Source: an uncultured Chloroflexota bacterium (GTDB lineage: Bacteria > Chloroflexota > Limnocylindria > Limnocylindrales > Limnocylindraceae). From it: 26,536 nt of DNA. The notes beneath the pieces were generated by a model. The model made no database searches, was not told the DNA's origin, and worked only from the letters and a program-made list of their open reading frames with translations. A program made the position numbers and the translations under genes. Shown piece by piece: positions 1 through 7,588 of the stretch (its first letter is position 1; the number at the start of each line of letters is the position of its first letter). Where the stretch lies: assembly GCA_903944295.1 (NCBI GenBank), contig CAJARA010000075.1, forward strand, positions 1 through 26,536, read 5' to 3'.

Positions 1-519
1 CGCAAGCTCCGAAGGGAATCGCACCCCTGTGCTGGCGTGGCAGTCGTAGCCCTTTGGGTTTTTCTCTAAGTAGCGCTGGTGATACTCCTCGGCGGGCCAG
101 AACTCGTGACCGTCTGCCGAAGCAATCTGTGTCGTGATTGGCCCGTGACCGTCGGCAGCAATTGCGGCGCCATACAGGGCAGAGGTTGACTCGGCCGCCT
201 CGCGCTGCGAATCACCTACGTAGTAGATGGCGCTGCGGTACTGCGTGCCAACGTCGTTCCCCTGCCGATTCAGCGTGGTGGGATCGTGCATCTCCCAGAA
301 GAGTTCGAGCAGCTTCCTATATGAGGTAACGCTCGTATCGAATCGCACGCGCACAATCTCCGCATGGCCGGTAGTTCCGGTGCAGACGTCTTCGTATGAA
401 GGCGCCGCCTTACTTCCGCCCATGTAGCCCACCGCCGTCTCCGTGACGCCTGGCGTCTGCCAGAAGCGGCGCTCAGCCCCCCAGAAACAGCCTGTTGCGA
501 AGTAGCCCGTCTCAATCAT
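1..519 (-). CDS. msrA: Peptide methionine sulfoxide reductase A (partial, 3' end beyond the window)
   Basis: Translating the minus strand from ATG at 519 gives 173 codons that stay open to base 1. The N-terminus is MIETGYFATGCFWGAERRFW, with the MsrA signature GCFWG; Cys11 would be the catalytic (sulfenic acid) cysteine. Downstream are the family landmarks GYMGG, the stretch around TGHAEIVRV, FWEMHDPTTLNRQGNDVGTQ, and YRSAIYY, then EEYHQRYLEKNPKGYDCH, whose Cys160 is the likely resolving cysteine. The enzyme reduces methionine-S-sulfoxide in proteins, with electrons from thioredoxin or a similar reductant, in the cytoplasm. Length and motifs suggest that only a few C-terminal residues are missing. 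The start has a GGA-type ribosome site just upstream, and another ATG 9 bases upstream is out of frame and stops at once. It is probably a host housekeeping gene flanking the island. Confidence 0.95.
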   Translation of the reverse strand, partial: MIETGYFATGCFWGAERRFWQTPGVTETAVGYMGGSKAAPSYEDVCTGTTGHAEIVRVRFDTSVTSYRKLLELFWEMHDPTTLNRQGNDVGTQYRSAIYYVGDSQREAAESTSALYGAAIAADGHGPITTQIASADGHEFWPAEEYHQRYLEKNPKGYDCHASTGVRFPSELA

Positions 520-575
520 TCCCGCATCCTGCCACACCCCCTCCCCCCATAGCGCAGAGCGCGTACGCTGCACGT

Positions 576-623
576 ATGACAAACGCGGCAAGCACGCTGA
601 AGGTGGAGATCAGCTCTCACTAA
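576..623 (+). other. 15-codon reading frame, possible 5' stump of an interrupted gene
   Basis: ATG at 576 opens MTNAASTLKVEISSH and stops at TAA 621-623, overlapping the stop codon of the nuclease gene on the other strand (620-622). A TAnnnT hexamer (TACGCT, 563-568) lies 7 bases before the ATG, the layout of a leaderless actinobacterial transcript. The frame lies in the gap between msrA and the restriction system, where an island would have inserted, so it may be the remaining start of a truncated host gene. It could equally be a chance frame: 15 codons carry no statistical weight, and I do not recognise the peptide. Confidence 0.2.
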
Positions 624-1492
624 ACCCTGTCCGATCGCCGAAGATTAATCTGGTAAACATCCTTAGAGCTGCTGATAGACACATTGTGAAGCTTATGCCT
701 GCCAAGCGCACCAACATAACCAAGATGGTACGTAAACTCCGTGGTTCCTGTAACTGGATACTTACCCGCAGCTAACTGCACCGAGACTTTATTTGCCTGA
801 TTCGTTAGTTTCACGTGGACTTTCAGCTTTGCGCCACTCAACATTGCGTCTACTGGCGCTAACCTGTCCATGCGCACCAATCTTGCACCAGCCATACATA
901 TCTGAAGGAAGTACTTCTTCTGGATAAAGACTCTTAATGTGGCAGGGCTTGCGACACCAGCCGAAGTTTTCTTAGAGCTGTTAACGAGTAGCGCAAGGTC
1001 CGCGATCCACTGATCTTCAAGTGACCAACTAAGCACGGAAGATTTCGGTCTGTCAAACTCCAGCTGCCGCGCAAGGTCGCGTGGCACAGCTTTCGAAAAC
1101 TCTCTATTTGTCGCGTAAAGCGCCTGAAGAAAATCGGTTGAATCCCGAATATAATCAGCCTGGGTGATATCCGCAAAATTCTGCTTCTTTGTTTGCGCTT
1201 TAACTTCAATCCATCGCTCTTGTCCATCTGCGAGTAACACCTTAATGTCCCCTAACCCGTCTTTCGGGTTAGCCTCAGCATCTTCAACATCCCAAGCGAG
1301 ATGCTTAACAACTTTTTTTGCGATAGATTCCAGTTCCACAGAAGACATGTTGGAGGTTCCTAAGCTGTGTTCCTCCGCTAATGCGTTGCGCTGTACCAAC
1401 ACTTCACGTTTATCATCGCGAAAGACCGCCGCTATCAACTCTTCAACGGCATTTGTTGCCCGCCTTGACTGGCCTGACCCTTTACCGCCCAT
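620..1492 (-). CDS. Probable type II restriction endonuclease, PD-(D/E)xK fold
   Basis: This is a 290-residue protein with no signal peptide or membrane segment. The visible nuclease signature is GDIKVLL (Asp82) followed by WIEVKAQ (Glu96-Val-Lys98), the D...ExK triad of PD-(D/E)xK restriction enzymes, at residues 80-100. The rest has no motif I recognise and would hold the recognition and dimerisation parts. The gene is transcribed away from an N6-adenine methyltransferase across a 39-bp gap, the classic arrangement of a restriction-modification pair, so cleavage of DNA unmethylated at the shared site is the inferred role. The ATG start is supported by AGGGAGG five bases upstream, and a TATATT hexamer lies further upstream. 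The recognition sequence cannot be read from the protein. An alternative is a Mrr-type methyl-directed nuclease, less likely given the adjacent methylase. Confidence 0.75.
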   Translation of the reverse strand: MGGKGSGQSRRATNAVEELIAAVFRDDKREVLVQRNALAEEHSLGTSNMSSVELESIAKKVVKHLAWDVEDAEANPKDGLGDIKVLLADGQERWIEVKAQTKKQNFADITQADYIRDSTDFLQALYATNREFSKAVPRDLARQLEFDRPKSSVLSWSLEDQWIADLALLVNSSKKTSAGVASPATLRVFIQKKYFLQICMAGARLVRMDRLAPVDAMLSGAKLKVHVKLTNQANKVSVQLAAGKYPVTGTTEFTYHLGYVGALGRHKLHNVSISSSKDVYQINLRRSDRV

Positions 1493-1511
1493 CTAGCCTC
1501 CCTGCATCTTC

Positions 1512-1528
1512 TACTATGCGACAATATA
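1512..1528. promoter_or_regulatory. Overlapping divergent -10 elements of the restriction and modification genes
   Basis: The 39-bp gap 1493-1531 must hold both promoters. On the minus strand TATATT (complement of 1523-1528) would start a transcript about 24 nt before the nuclease ATG, which has a good AGGGAGG site. On the plus strand TACTAT (1512-1517) would start about 7 nt before the methyltransferase GTG at 1532, which lacks a Shine-Dalgarno sequence, so that mRNA may be nearly leaderless. The -35 regions would fall inside the opposing coding sequences. The elements were identified by eye from the TAnnnT pattern only. Confidence 0.35.
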
Positions 1529-1531
1529 GGC

Positions 1532-3244
1532 GTGTCGAACCTAGATAAACCATCTGGAAGCGTGCATGCAGAGTTGGTGGCGGAGCGTCATCAGCGCTTT
1601 CTGGCATCACAAGGGTTAAGGACCTCTCAAGGCTCCTTCTACACTCCATTGGACGTTGTCGAGCGGTTCGTTACTTTGGCGCTCGAATCCAAACTCAATG
1701 AGGTTGTTTCTACCTCTAAGTGCCTGACCGTGATTGATCCCGCATGCGGTACTGGAAATTTCTTGATAGTGGCGGCGCTTCAGCTTGCTGATCGGCTAAT
1801 TGAACTAGGTTGTGACCCACATACTGCGATTGACCACGTTACAGAGCACTACATATTTGGCATTGACATTGATGCAGATGCGCTCGATCATTGCGCAAGC
1901 AACCTATCTCTGCTTACTGAATCACGCGTTTCAACGGCTTTAATTCGTAAACATTTAGTCCGCGCAAATGCTCTCACCACGCGGAGCGCTGCGGCCCCAA
2001 TGCAATTAGGATTAAACCTCGCTGATGATTCGCCTAGGAATTGGTTGGACTTATTCCCAGACGTATTCTCAGGAGAAGCTCCGGGTTTCGATTTAGTAGT
2101 TGGAAATCCGCCTTTTTTGAACCAGTTAAGCGATGCTACGAAGTTGCAACCTTCAATCAGCGCTGAAATGGCAAGCACACATGGCGCGATGGCGTCCAAA
2201 ATGTCTAATCCATCTACTGTCTTTGTTCTAACCGCGATAGCTTTGGCGAAGTCATCAGGGGTGATTGCGCTCATTCAACCCCTGTCTTTTCTTGCTACTG
2301 ACGATGCTGATGCGGCGCGCTCGCTCTTAACGAGTTCCAACGCGGTAGATTATCTTTGGGTTTGCACTGAGAAGATTTTTGATGCGGACATATTTGTTTG
2401 TGGAATAGTTGCACGCATGGGCAGTTCCGCGCCAGTTGAAACCACGATAGTTACTGGCCGCGGATTAGCACTTTCCACCGAGCGAGTGGCTCTCAGCCAA
2501 ACTCAGGGCACCTGGTCAATAGCACTAACTACATCTAAGGGTTTCCCGCGAATAGAACTGGTCACGTGTGGTGTTCTTGGGTCTCATTGTGTGGTTTCTA
2601 GTGATTTTAGAGATCAATACTATGGATTAATTGACTGCGTTTCTGAGGAAGAAGCTGTGGCTGCCGGACTTCCGCGCCTTGCCACAGTGGGGCTCATTGA
2701 TCCCGGCGAATTCTTGTGGGGGCAGACATCCACAAAGTTTGCAAAACACACTTATCAGCGCCCAGTGGTTGCCATTGACCGCCTTACACCTGAAATGAAG
2801 AGCTGGGCGAAATCTAAACTAACCCCAAAGATTCTGGTGGCCGCACAAACTCGAGTTATTGAAGCATGGGTTGATATCGATGGGAACACGCTACCTTCGG
2901 TCCCGCTTATGACCGTGCTCGCTTCAGACCACGATATATGGCAAATCGCGGCGGTGTTATGCGCACCCCCAATTTCACTCCATGCAGCCGAACTGTATCT
3001 CGGTGCAGGACTATCTCCTGATGCCTTAAGGCTGAGCGGGAGAAGCTTACTTTCTCTCCCGCTACCTGCAGACGAAGATGCATGGGAGATTGGTGCACGC
3101 AAGTTGCAGCTGATGCATGCGCTGCCGGCAGGCTCAAGCCGACGTGATGCTTTAATCGATTTTGGTGAGACAATGTGTCGCGCGTATGGGGTTCCGCCTG
3201 ACAAGATAATGCTTTGGTGGATTGGTAGACTGCCACGCCGATAG
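1532..3244 (+). CDS. N6-adenine DNA methyltransferase of a type II restriction-modification system
   Basis: This 570-residue protein has the gamma-class order of methyltransferase motifs. GSFYTP (motif X, about residues 34-39) precedes VIDPACGTGNFL (motif I, AdoMet-binding loop, 67-78), then GIDIDADAL (motif II, acidic ribose-binding residues, 110-118) and NPPF (motif IV, catalytic, 192-195). NPPF marks amino-methylation of adenine. The C-terminal half, from about residue 330, has no catalytic motif and should be the target-recognition part, as in TaqI/Eco57I-like enzymes. The start is GTG at 1532. No upstream start fits the 39-bp gap better, and a strong ribosome site is absent, suggesting leaderless translation. 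The partner is the divergent PD-(D/E)xK nuclease, and methylation would protect the host genome from it. The base composition looks more AT-rich than that of the genes on the right side of the window. Confidence 0.9.
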   Translation: MSNLDKPSGSVHAELVAERHQRFLASQGLRTSQGSFYTPLDVVERFVTLALESKLNEVVSTSKCLTVIDPACGTGNFLIVAALQLADRLIELGCDPHTAIDHVTEHYIFGIDIDADALDHCASNLSLLTESRVSTALIRKHLVRANALTTRSAAAPMQLGLNLADDSPRNWLDLFPDVFSGEAPGFDLVVGNPPFLNQLSDATKLQPSISAEMASTHGAMASKMSNPSTVFVLTAIALAKSSGVIALIQPLSFLATDDADAARSLLTSSNAVDYLWVCTEKIFDADIFVCGIVARMGSSAPVETTIVTGRGLALSTERVALSQTQGTWSIALTTSKGFPRIELVTCGVLGSHCVVSSDFRDQYYGLIDCVSEEEAVAAGLPRLATVGLIDPGEFLWGQTSTKFAKHTYQRPVVAIDRLTPEMKSWAKSKLTPKILVAAQTRVIEAWVDIDGNTLPSVPLMTVLASDHDIWQIAAVLCAPPISLHAAELYLGAGLSPDALRLSGRSLLSLPLPADEDAWEIGARKLQLMHALPAGSSRRDALIDFGETMCRAYGVPPDKIMLWWIGRLPRR

Positions 3245-3527
3245 CCACAAACAATTTGTTTGATAGCGCTGTTGGTTGAGTTATCTACAACAACAGTTTG
3301 ACAGGATCCGATTCACTTCTGGTAGTGATGGGTGAGCGATGAACCTCGTGGACTCTGGTCGTGGGCTCTGTGGATCCTTCCGAACGCCATGCCTAGCACC
3401 TCCAACTACCTCGGGGCAACCCCCGCTGGACGGCGGACAGTAGGACCTGAGGAAGATTCGCGCAAACCCTGACCGTGGCCGTATGATTGCGGCGCAGATT
3501 CAGTAGGGGGATCAGGGGAGAGGGTTA
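3245..3527. other. 283-nt intergenic region upstream of the RecQ-nuclease operon
   Basis: No convincing gene was found. Directly after the methyltransferase stop is a near-perfect AT-rich palindrome, CAAACAA-T-TTGTTTG (3248-3262), too weak and without the T-run expected of an intrinsic terminator. A perfect TTGACA lies at 3298-3303, but the nearest -10-like hexamer (TAGTGA, 3323) is 19 bases away. A GTG frame of 46 codons (3332-3472) lacks a ribosome site and looks accidental. The most credible promoter is nearer the helicase start (see the TATGAT entry). The rest is unexplained. Confidence 0.5.
3482..3524 (+). promoter_or_regulatory. Candidate promoter and ribosome site of the RecQ-nuclease operon
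   Basis: TATGAT at 3482-3487 is one base from the sigma70 -10 consensus and would start transcription near 3494, about 34 nt before the GTG at 3528. No good -35 is seen at 17-18 bases upstream. A purine block GGGGAGAGGG (3515-3524) directly before the GTG serves as Shine-Dalgarno sequence and fixes the start choice. Confidence 0.4.
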
Positions 3528-6500
3528 GTGAAGATTCTTCGCGCCAATGCGCCACAGCAAACAATTGACGAGATAGACGAGAGTTTGAAGCAGCCGGACT
3601 TTGGCGCAGATTGGCAGCCTCATTACGCAGCACCTAGCGCTGCACGAGTACTTGCCTCCGTAGCCGGTGGCGCGAGAACCCTCGTTCCATCACTAGCGAC
3701 ACGGGACCCAATCGCAAGCATTTCTTCGCGAAACCTAGCGGGGCACAAGCAGTTCACCGTTGATGACCCGCGGATAATTCTTGCTGAGCAGCTCTCTCAC
3801 TGCCTAATTCTTGAGTCCGCACCTGAGATTACCGCAGGCCGAGATCCCAGCATCCAGCGTCTACTTCATGTTGCAACTCGCTATACCCAACGAGGGTTGC
3901 GTCCACTAATCGGATCTCTACCCTCCACAGTATCGTCAGCGTGGACTTACGACTCAGTACTCTCAGCGATCATTTCGCCCACTTTGAAAACTGTATCCAC
4001 TATTGACGAAACGGTCTGGAGCAAGTTGGTTGAAGATAGCCCTCTCCAGCTTAATTTTAAGCAGGCCTTGGACAGAGACGGCATTGGGTGGCTGTTGAAC
4101 TTTGGGTACCCAGAGGCCAGCATTTCTGCCCTGCGACATGATCCTTTGAAGCCTGAGTCTGGCGAGGGGCGGCGATGTGATTGGCTCTTCACAGCCAGAG
4201 ATGGACGGCAAGAAAAGGGCAAACGCCCCAATCAACTGAATCTGATCGTGGAACTTGATGGCGAGAGCTTTCACGCCGCGTCGGCAAAGATTGATGAACA
4301 GCGCGACGAAGAGAATATGCGACGCGGGTATGAAACAGTCAGGTTGAATACTAAAGACTTGCAAAACCCAAACAGCGAGCCCTGGAAGAAAGTGCGGGAG
4401 TGGGCAGCTGTATTGAGTACGGCTGAGCAGTTTGATGTGAGCGATGCTTCAATCGTTGATGTCTGGGAGCCAACGGTCATAAATCGTATTCGGCTCGGGC
4501 TTGTCCGTGCTATTGCTAATGGCTGGCTAGATCCGACAGCTTCAAAGTGGAATGTCCGCGTTGTGCACGATTTACCTGGTTGGGAACCCAGGTTGAATGA
4601 GACCATCGCACCGCTAAAGGCACTGTCAGTGATTACCGGGGTGGGCGAACTGCCCGAAATATCCTTTACTGGGCCAGGGACAGTGACAATTGATGTCCGG
4701 GTTGGAATTCCTGCTTTTGCGCCAGGCATCGGTATGGATGCAAGAACGATTGCCTTTAGGTCCACACGTTTCCCAACCCGGCCACATTATCTCGAGCTTC
4801 CTGCAGCGGATGGGCATGGGGACGGGTTCCCTGTAGCAGACGAGAAGTCAATCGTAACGATTGCATTGGATGCATTTGGTGTGCCCCAGTTGCGCCCTGG
4901 CCAGCTTGAGGGTATTACCCACGCGTTCGGTGGGCGGAATGGCCTATCGGTACTTCCCACCTCCGGAGGGAAGTCTCTGATCTATTGGATTGCCGCCCTG
5001 TGTACCGCAGGACTCACAATCACCGTTGCGCCTCTCCGTAAACTTATTGACGACCAAGAAGACCGTCTCTGCAACATAGGAATGGACCGAGTTGTCGCGA
5101 CCCATTCAGGCAGAAAGAACATAGACCGAGGCTCGCCCAAGCTGGCGCTCCGAAGAGTTCATGACACATTTTTGGCGCTTATGACTCCAGAGCGACTGCA
5201 GCGCAAGAAATTTAGGGAGATGCTTCATTTGCTCGGAAAGCATCCTGGGTTTGCCTATGTAGTTGTTGATGAAGCACATTGCGTGTCCGAGTGGGGACAC
5301 GATTTCCGCCCCGCGTACCTGAGGGTAGCGTCGGCAATCCAAAACCTTTCGAGCCACGACGCGGGTGACAAGGTCACACCGCTTATTGCCCTTACGGCAA
5401 CAGCCTCGCCTGCGGTTAGGCTCGCAATGCTTCGAGATCTTGGAATTCAAGAAAGCGACATTCTTACATCTGGCTCAACTCGCAGGAAGGAACTAACGTT
5501 TCATAATTGGATCAAACAAGGCCCAGAGCCAGCGGTGCAAAGACGAAAGCGTGCGGCGAGAAGCTTACTGCGCGCGGGCGAGCTTCTAGGCATTGAGCAA
5601 TCGGAATGGGCGAAGCCTCACGAAGCAAGCGATGCAAACGCACCTTCGGCAATTGTATTCGCGCAAACGAAATCAACTTCGAGCCCCATGAGCGTGCCCG
5701 CAATCCGTGAATCAATTAAAGCTGAACTGCCTCCTAGTAGTGATTATGATCCTGTCGCTATTTTCTACGGAGGAGACACGTCCGATGCTGGTGATGACCT
5801 AGAGGAGCAAGCACAACGTTTCATGGCGAACGATGCAAACATCATGGTGAGCACAAAAGCGTTTGGCATGGGCATCGACAAGCCAAACATTCGCGTGACT
5901 GTGCATGCATCGCTCCCTTCTTCAATTGAGCAGTTCGTGCAAGAGGCTGGACGCGCGGGCCGAGACGGACGCCCGTCCATCGGTGTTCTGAGCGGAAACA
6001 TTCCAGATGTTGATAGTGCCTTAATGAAGAGCATCTTGAATCCGAACTTAACGTCTGACGAACGGAGAAAACTAGCTGCGCAGCTAGACGTAAATGAGAA
6101 AGAACTTAAGAGTGACCTGGAGACCATTCTCTTCTTCCTGCATTCGAATCGTCCAGGAGAACGCGATGAGAATGCTATTGCTGAAAGCGTGCTGGAATCT
6201 CTTTTGGAATCAGCCCATCCTGGGTTAAGTGGCGCGGTTTACTCATTTGATCCGATGGAGCTAAATGAGTTTGTCACAGTTGCAATGCGCAATCAAAAGG
6301 ACAGCGGCGTAGCGACACTTTGGAAAGATGGTGGGAGAATCCGACAATTTGTTGAAGTTACGTTGTTCCGACTCGTTGAAATAGGACTTGTTGCTGATTA
6401 CTCTAAGGAAGGGTTTGGCTCCACTGAGACTTACACCATTGACTTCGCTAGCTACGACGTTTCGCATATTCAGAATTGCACGCTTGACGCACTCGATCGA

Positions 6501-7214
6501 CTCAATATCGGCCGGCATCGAGAAAACCAGGAAATTGTCGGTAAGTTTCCCGCAGATGTGAAACTCGCCATTCGAATGGCAGTCCGAGAGCTGATTGCGG
6601 CACTATACGCCGTAATCTTGCCTGATCGGATTAGAGGGCTCGCGGAACTTATTCGCATTGCTATTGGACCTGCAGATCGGATGGCTACCGATTTGGCTGA
6701 ATACATGGACGGCGGTGAAGTACGCGAGCGCCTTGCAGAATACCTAGTCTCACTGGTGGGTGATGACGCGACTCCCGCAGGCTTAGCAAAAACTGTGCGC
6801 GAGCTCCCTCGCGGTTCACGATCTAAATGGCGAGGAGAAGCAATCTTCATGCTCCAAGGCCCAGCAGTTGAGGCTCCGGCGTTCCGCGCGTTCCGCGCAC
6901 TCGCCGAATGGACTGCCCCAGACACTGATGCCGACTACGCAGCGGATGAATTCGTGAGCGCTCTTGACCGCTGGCGGGGCCTTGAAGAGCAGCTAGCGAG
7001 CGAAGTTGCCGCTCTCTCCACAACAGCAGAGCTGCGCGGTGCAGGAGTTGCCTCGGGAGCACTTACTGGCTGGATCAGAAAATACAGCCTGACTCGGCCC
7101 GCGCCTGTCGATCTACCTGCTGCCGCGGAGGCCGAAGGCGGGCCAGGTGAAACGTATAGAATTGCGACGAAGGCTCACGCATTGCTAAGCGAACTGAATT
7201 CGTTCGCAGAATAG
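3528..7214 (+). CDS. RecQ-like SF2 helicase with N-terminal Vsr/DUF559-like nuclease core
   Basis: The protein has 1228 residues. A nuclease core lies at about 215-275: CDWLF (Asp218), IVELDGESFH (Glu242, Asp244) and DEQRDEENMRRGYETVRL, matching the D...ExD...RD layout of Vsr/DUF559 members of the PD-(D/E)xK superfamily. The helicase core at about 455-820 has LRPGQ (motif 0), LPTSGGKSLIYW (Walker A), VVVDEAHCVSEWGHDFRP (DEAH, 581-584), ALTATA, STKAFGMGIDKPNIR and QEAGRAGRDGRPS, a classic RecQ motif VI. The four-cysteine RecQ zinc domain is not visible after motif VI; the C-terminal 400 residues are unrecognised, possibly with a winged helix. The expected activity is ATP-dependent DNA unwinding coupled to cleavage. 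It forms an operon with the small membrane-anchored protein 10 nt downstream. The setting between two modification systems suggests anti-phage defence. The GTG start is supported by GGGGAGAGGG. Confidence 0.85.
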   Translation: MKILRANAPQQTIDEIDESLKQPDFGADWQPHYAAPSAARVLASVAGGARTLVPSLATRDPIASISSRNLAGHKQFTVDDPRIILAEQLSHCLILESAPEITAGRDPSIQRLLHVATRYTQRGLRPLIGSLPSTVSSAWTYDSVLSAIISPTLKTVSTIDETVWSKLVEDSPLQLNFKQALDRDGIGWLLNFGYPEASISALRHDPLKPESGEGRRCDWLFTARDGRQEKGKRPNQLNLIVELDGESFHAASAKIDEQRDEENMRRGYETVRLNTKDLQNPNSEPWKKVREWAAVLSTAEQFDVSDASIVDVWEPTVINRIRLGLVRAIANGWLDPTASKWNVRVVHDLPGWEPRLNETIAPLKALSVITGVGELPEISFTGPGTVTIDVRVGIPAFAPGIGMDARTIAFRSTRFPTRPHYLELPAADGHGDGFPVADEKSIVTIALDAFGVPQLRPGQLEGITHAFGGRNGLSVLPTSGGKSLIYWIAALCTAGLTITVAPLRKLIDDQEDRLCNIGMDRVVATHSGRKNIDRGSPKLALRRVHDTFLALMTPERLQRKKFREMLHLLGKHPGFAYVVVDEAHCVSEWGHDFRPAYLRVASAIQNLSSHDAGDKVTPLIALTATASPAVRLAMLRDLGIQESDILTSGSTRRKELTFHNWIKQGPEPAVQRRKRAARSLLRAGELLGIEQSEWAKPHEASDANAPSAIVFAQTKSTSSPMSVPAIRESIKAELPPSSDYDPVAIFYGGDTSDAGDDLEEQAQRFMANDANIMVSTKAFGMGIDKPNIRVTVHASLPSSIEQFVQEAGRAGRDGRPSIGVLSGNIPDVDSALMKSILNPNLTSDERRKLAAQLDVNEKELKSDLETILFFLHSNRPGERDENAIAESVLESLLESAHPGLSGAVYSFDPMELNEFVTVAMRNQKDSGVATLWKDGGRIRQFVEVTLFRLVEIGLVADYSKEGFGSTETYTIDFASYDVSHIQNCTLDALDRLNIGRHRENQEIVGKFPADVKLAIRMAVRELIAALYAVILPDRIRGLAELIRIAIGPADRMATDLAEYMDGGEVRERLAEYLVSLVGDDATPAGLAKTVRELPRGSRSKWRGEAIFMLQGPAVEAPAFRAFRALAEWTAPDTDADYAADEFVSALDRWRGLEEQLASEVAALSTTAELRGAGVASGALTGWIRKYSLTRPAPVDLPAAAEAEGGPGETYRIATKAHALLSELNSFAE

Positions 7215-7224
7215 GAGAAAGAAA

Positions 7225-7578
7225 GTGGTAGAAAAAGCAGGTGTAAATCAACAGCTTGAGAGCGATCTTGCTGAGGCTGTTAAGACGCTAGCTGCGGCAA
7301 CGAAAGACGTAAAGAACATTTCTGAAGCAAAGAGTCAGCTTGTCCTTGGGCGCCAAGAAATGAAAGGGCTCGTAGAGAGTCTTAAGAGAACTGTGGAAGC
7401 GCTTGAACAAACCCAGCAATCACTCTCCAGTGTCGAGAAGAATTCCAAAGAGGTTCTGAAAACATTTAGTCAGACGAGTAAGGACCTTTTAACAGAGACC
7501 CACAAGAATTGGGTGCGTACCATGATTGCTCTCGCAATCCTCGGTGTAATTCTAGTCCTTGCTATGACTCAGGTTTAG
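7225..7578 (+). CDS. Small coiled-coil protein with C-terminal transmembrane anchor
   Basis: This 117-residue protein begins at GTG 7225, with AGGAG (7213-7217, overlapping the helicase stop codon) seven bases upstream, so it is co-translated with the helicase. Residues about 8-90 are polar, rich in Lys, Glu, Gln and Ser with heptad-like Leu/Val spacing, and should form a long coiled coil. Residues about 99-116 (TMIALAILGVILVLAMTQ) are a single hydrophobic helix at the very end, so the protein is tail-anchored with its coiled coil in the cytoplasm. There is no enzymatic motif. By inference it could tether the helicase-nuclease to the membrane, sense DNA entry, or act as a membrane effector. 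No family name is recognised. The reading frame, ribosome site and hydrophobic end make it a real gene with good confidence, while its role is unknown. Confidence 0.8.
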   Translation: MVEKAGVNQQLESDLAEAVKTLAAATKDVKNISEAKSQLVLGRQEMKGLVESLKRTVEALEQTQQSLSSVEKNSKEVLKTFSQTSKDLLTETHKNWVRTMIALAILGVILVLAMTQV

Positions 7579-7588
7579 CGACGAGCGC

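Noticed and set aside
3248..3262. AT-rich palindrome after the methyltransferase stop as an intrinsic terminator
   Set aside because: A stem of A/T pairs with a one-base centre cannot form a stable hairpin and no T-run follows. It could be a protein site, but nothing supports that.
3298..3329. Perfect TTGACA with TAGTGA downstream as a promoter
   Set aside because: The spacing is 19 bases and the second hexamer is poor; TATGAT at 3482 is the better candidate for the operon.
3332..3472. GTG-started frame of 46 codons in the gap before the RecQ-like gene
   Set aside because: No ribosome site, a -10-like element too close to the start for a leaderless transcript, and an unremarkable low-complexity peptide. 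Most likely accidental.
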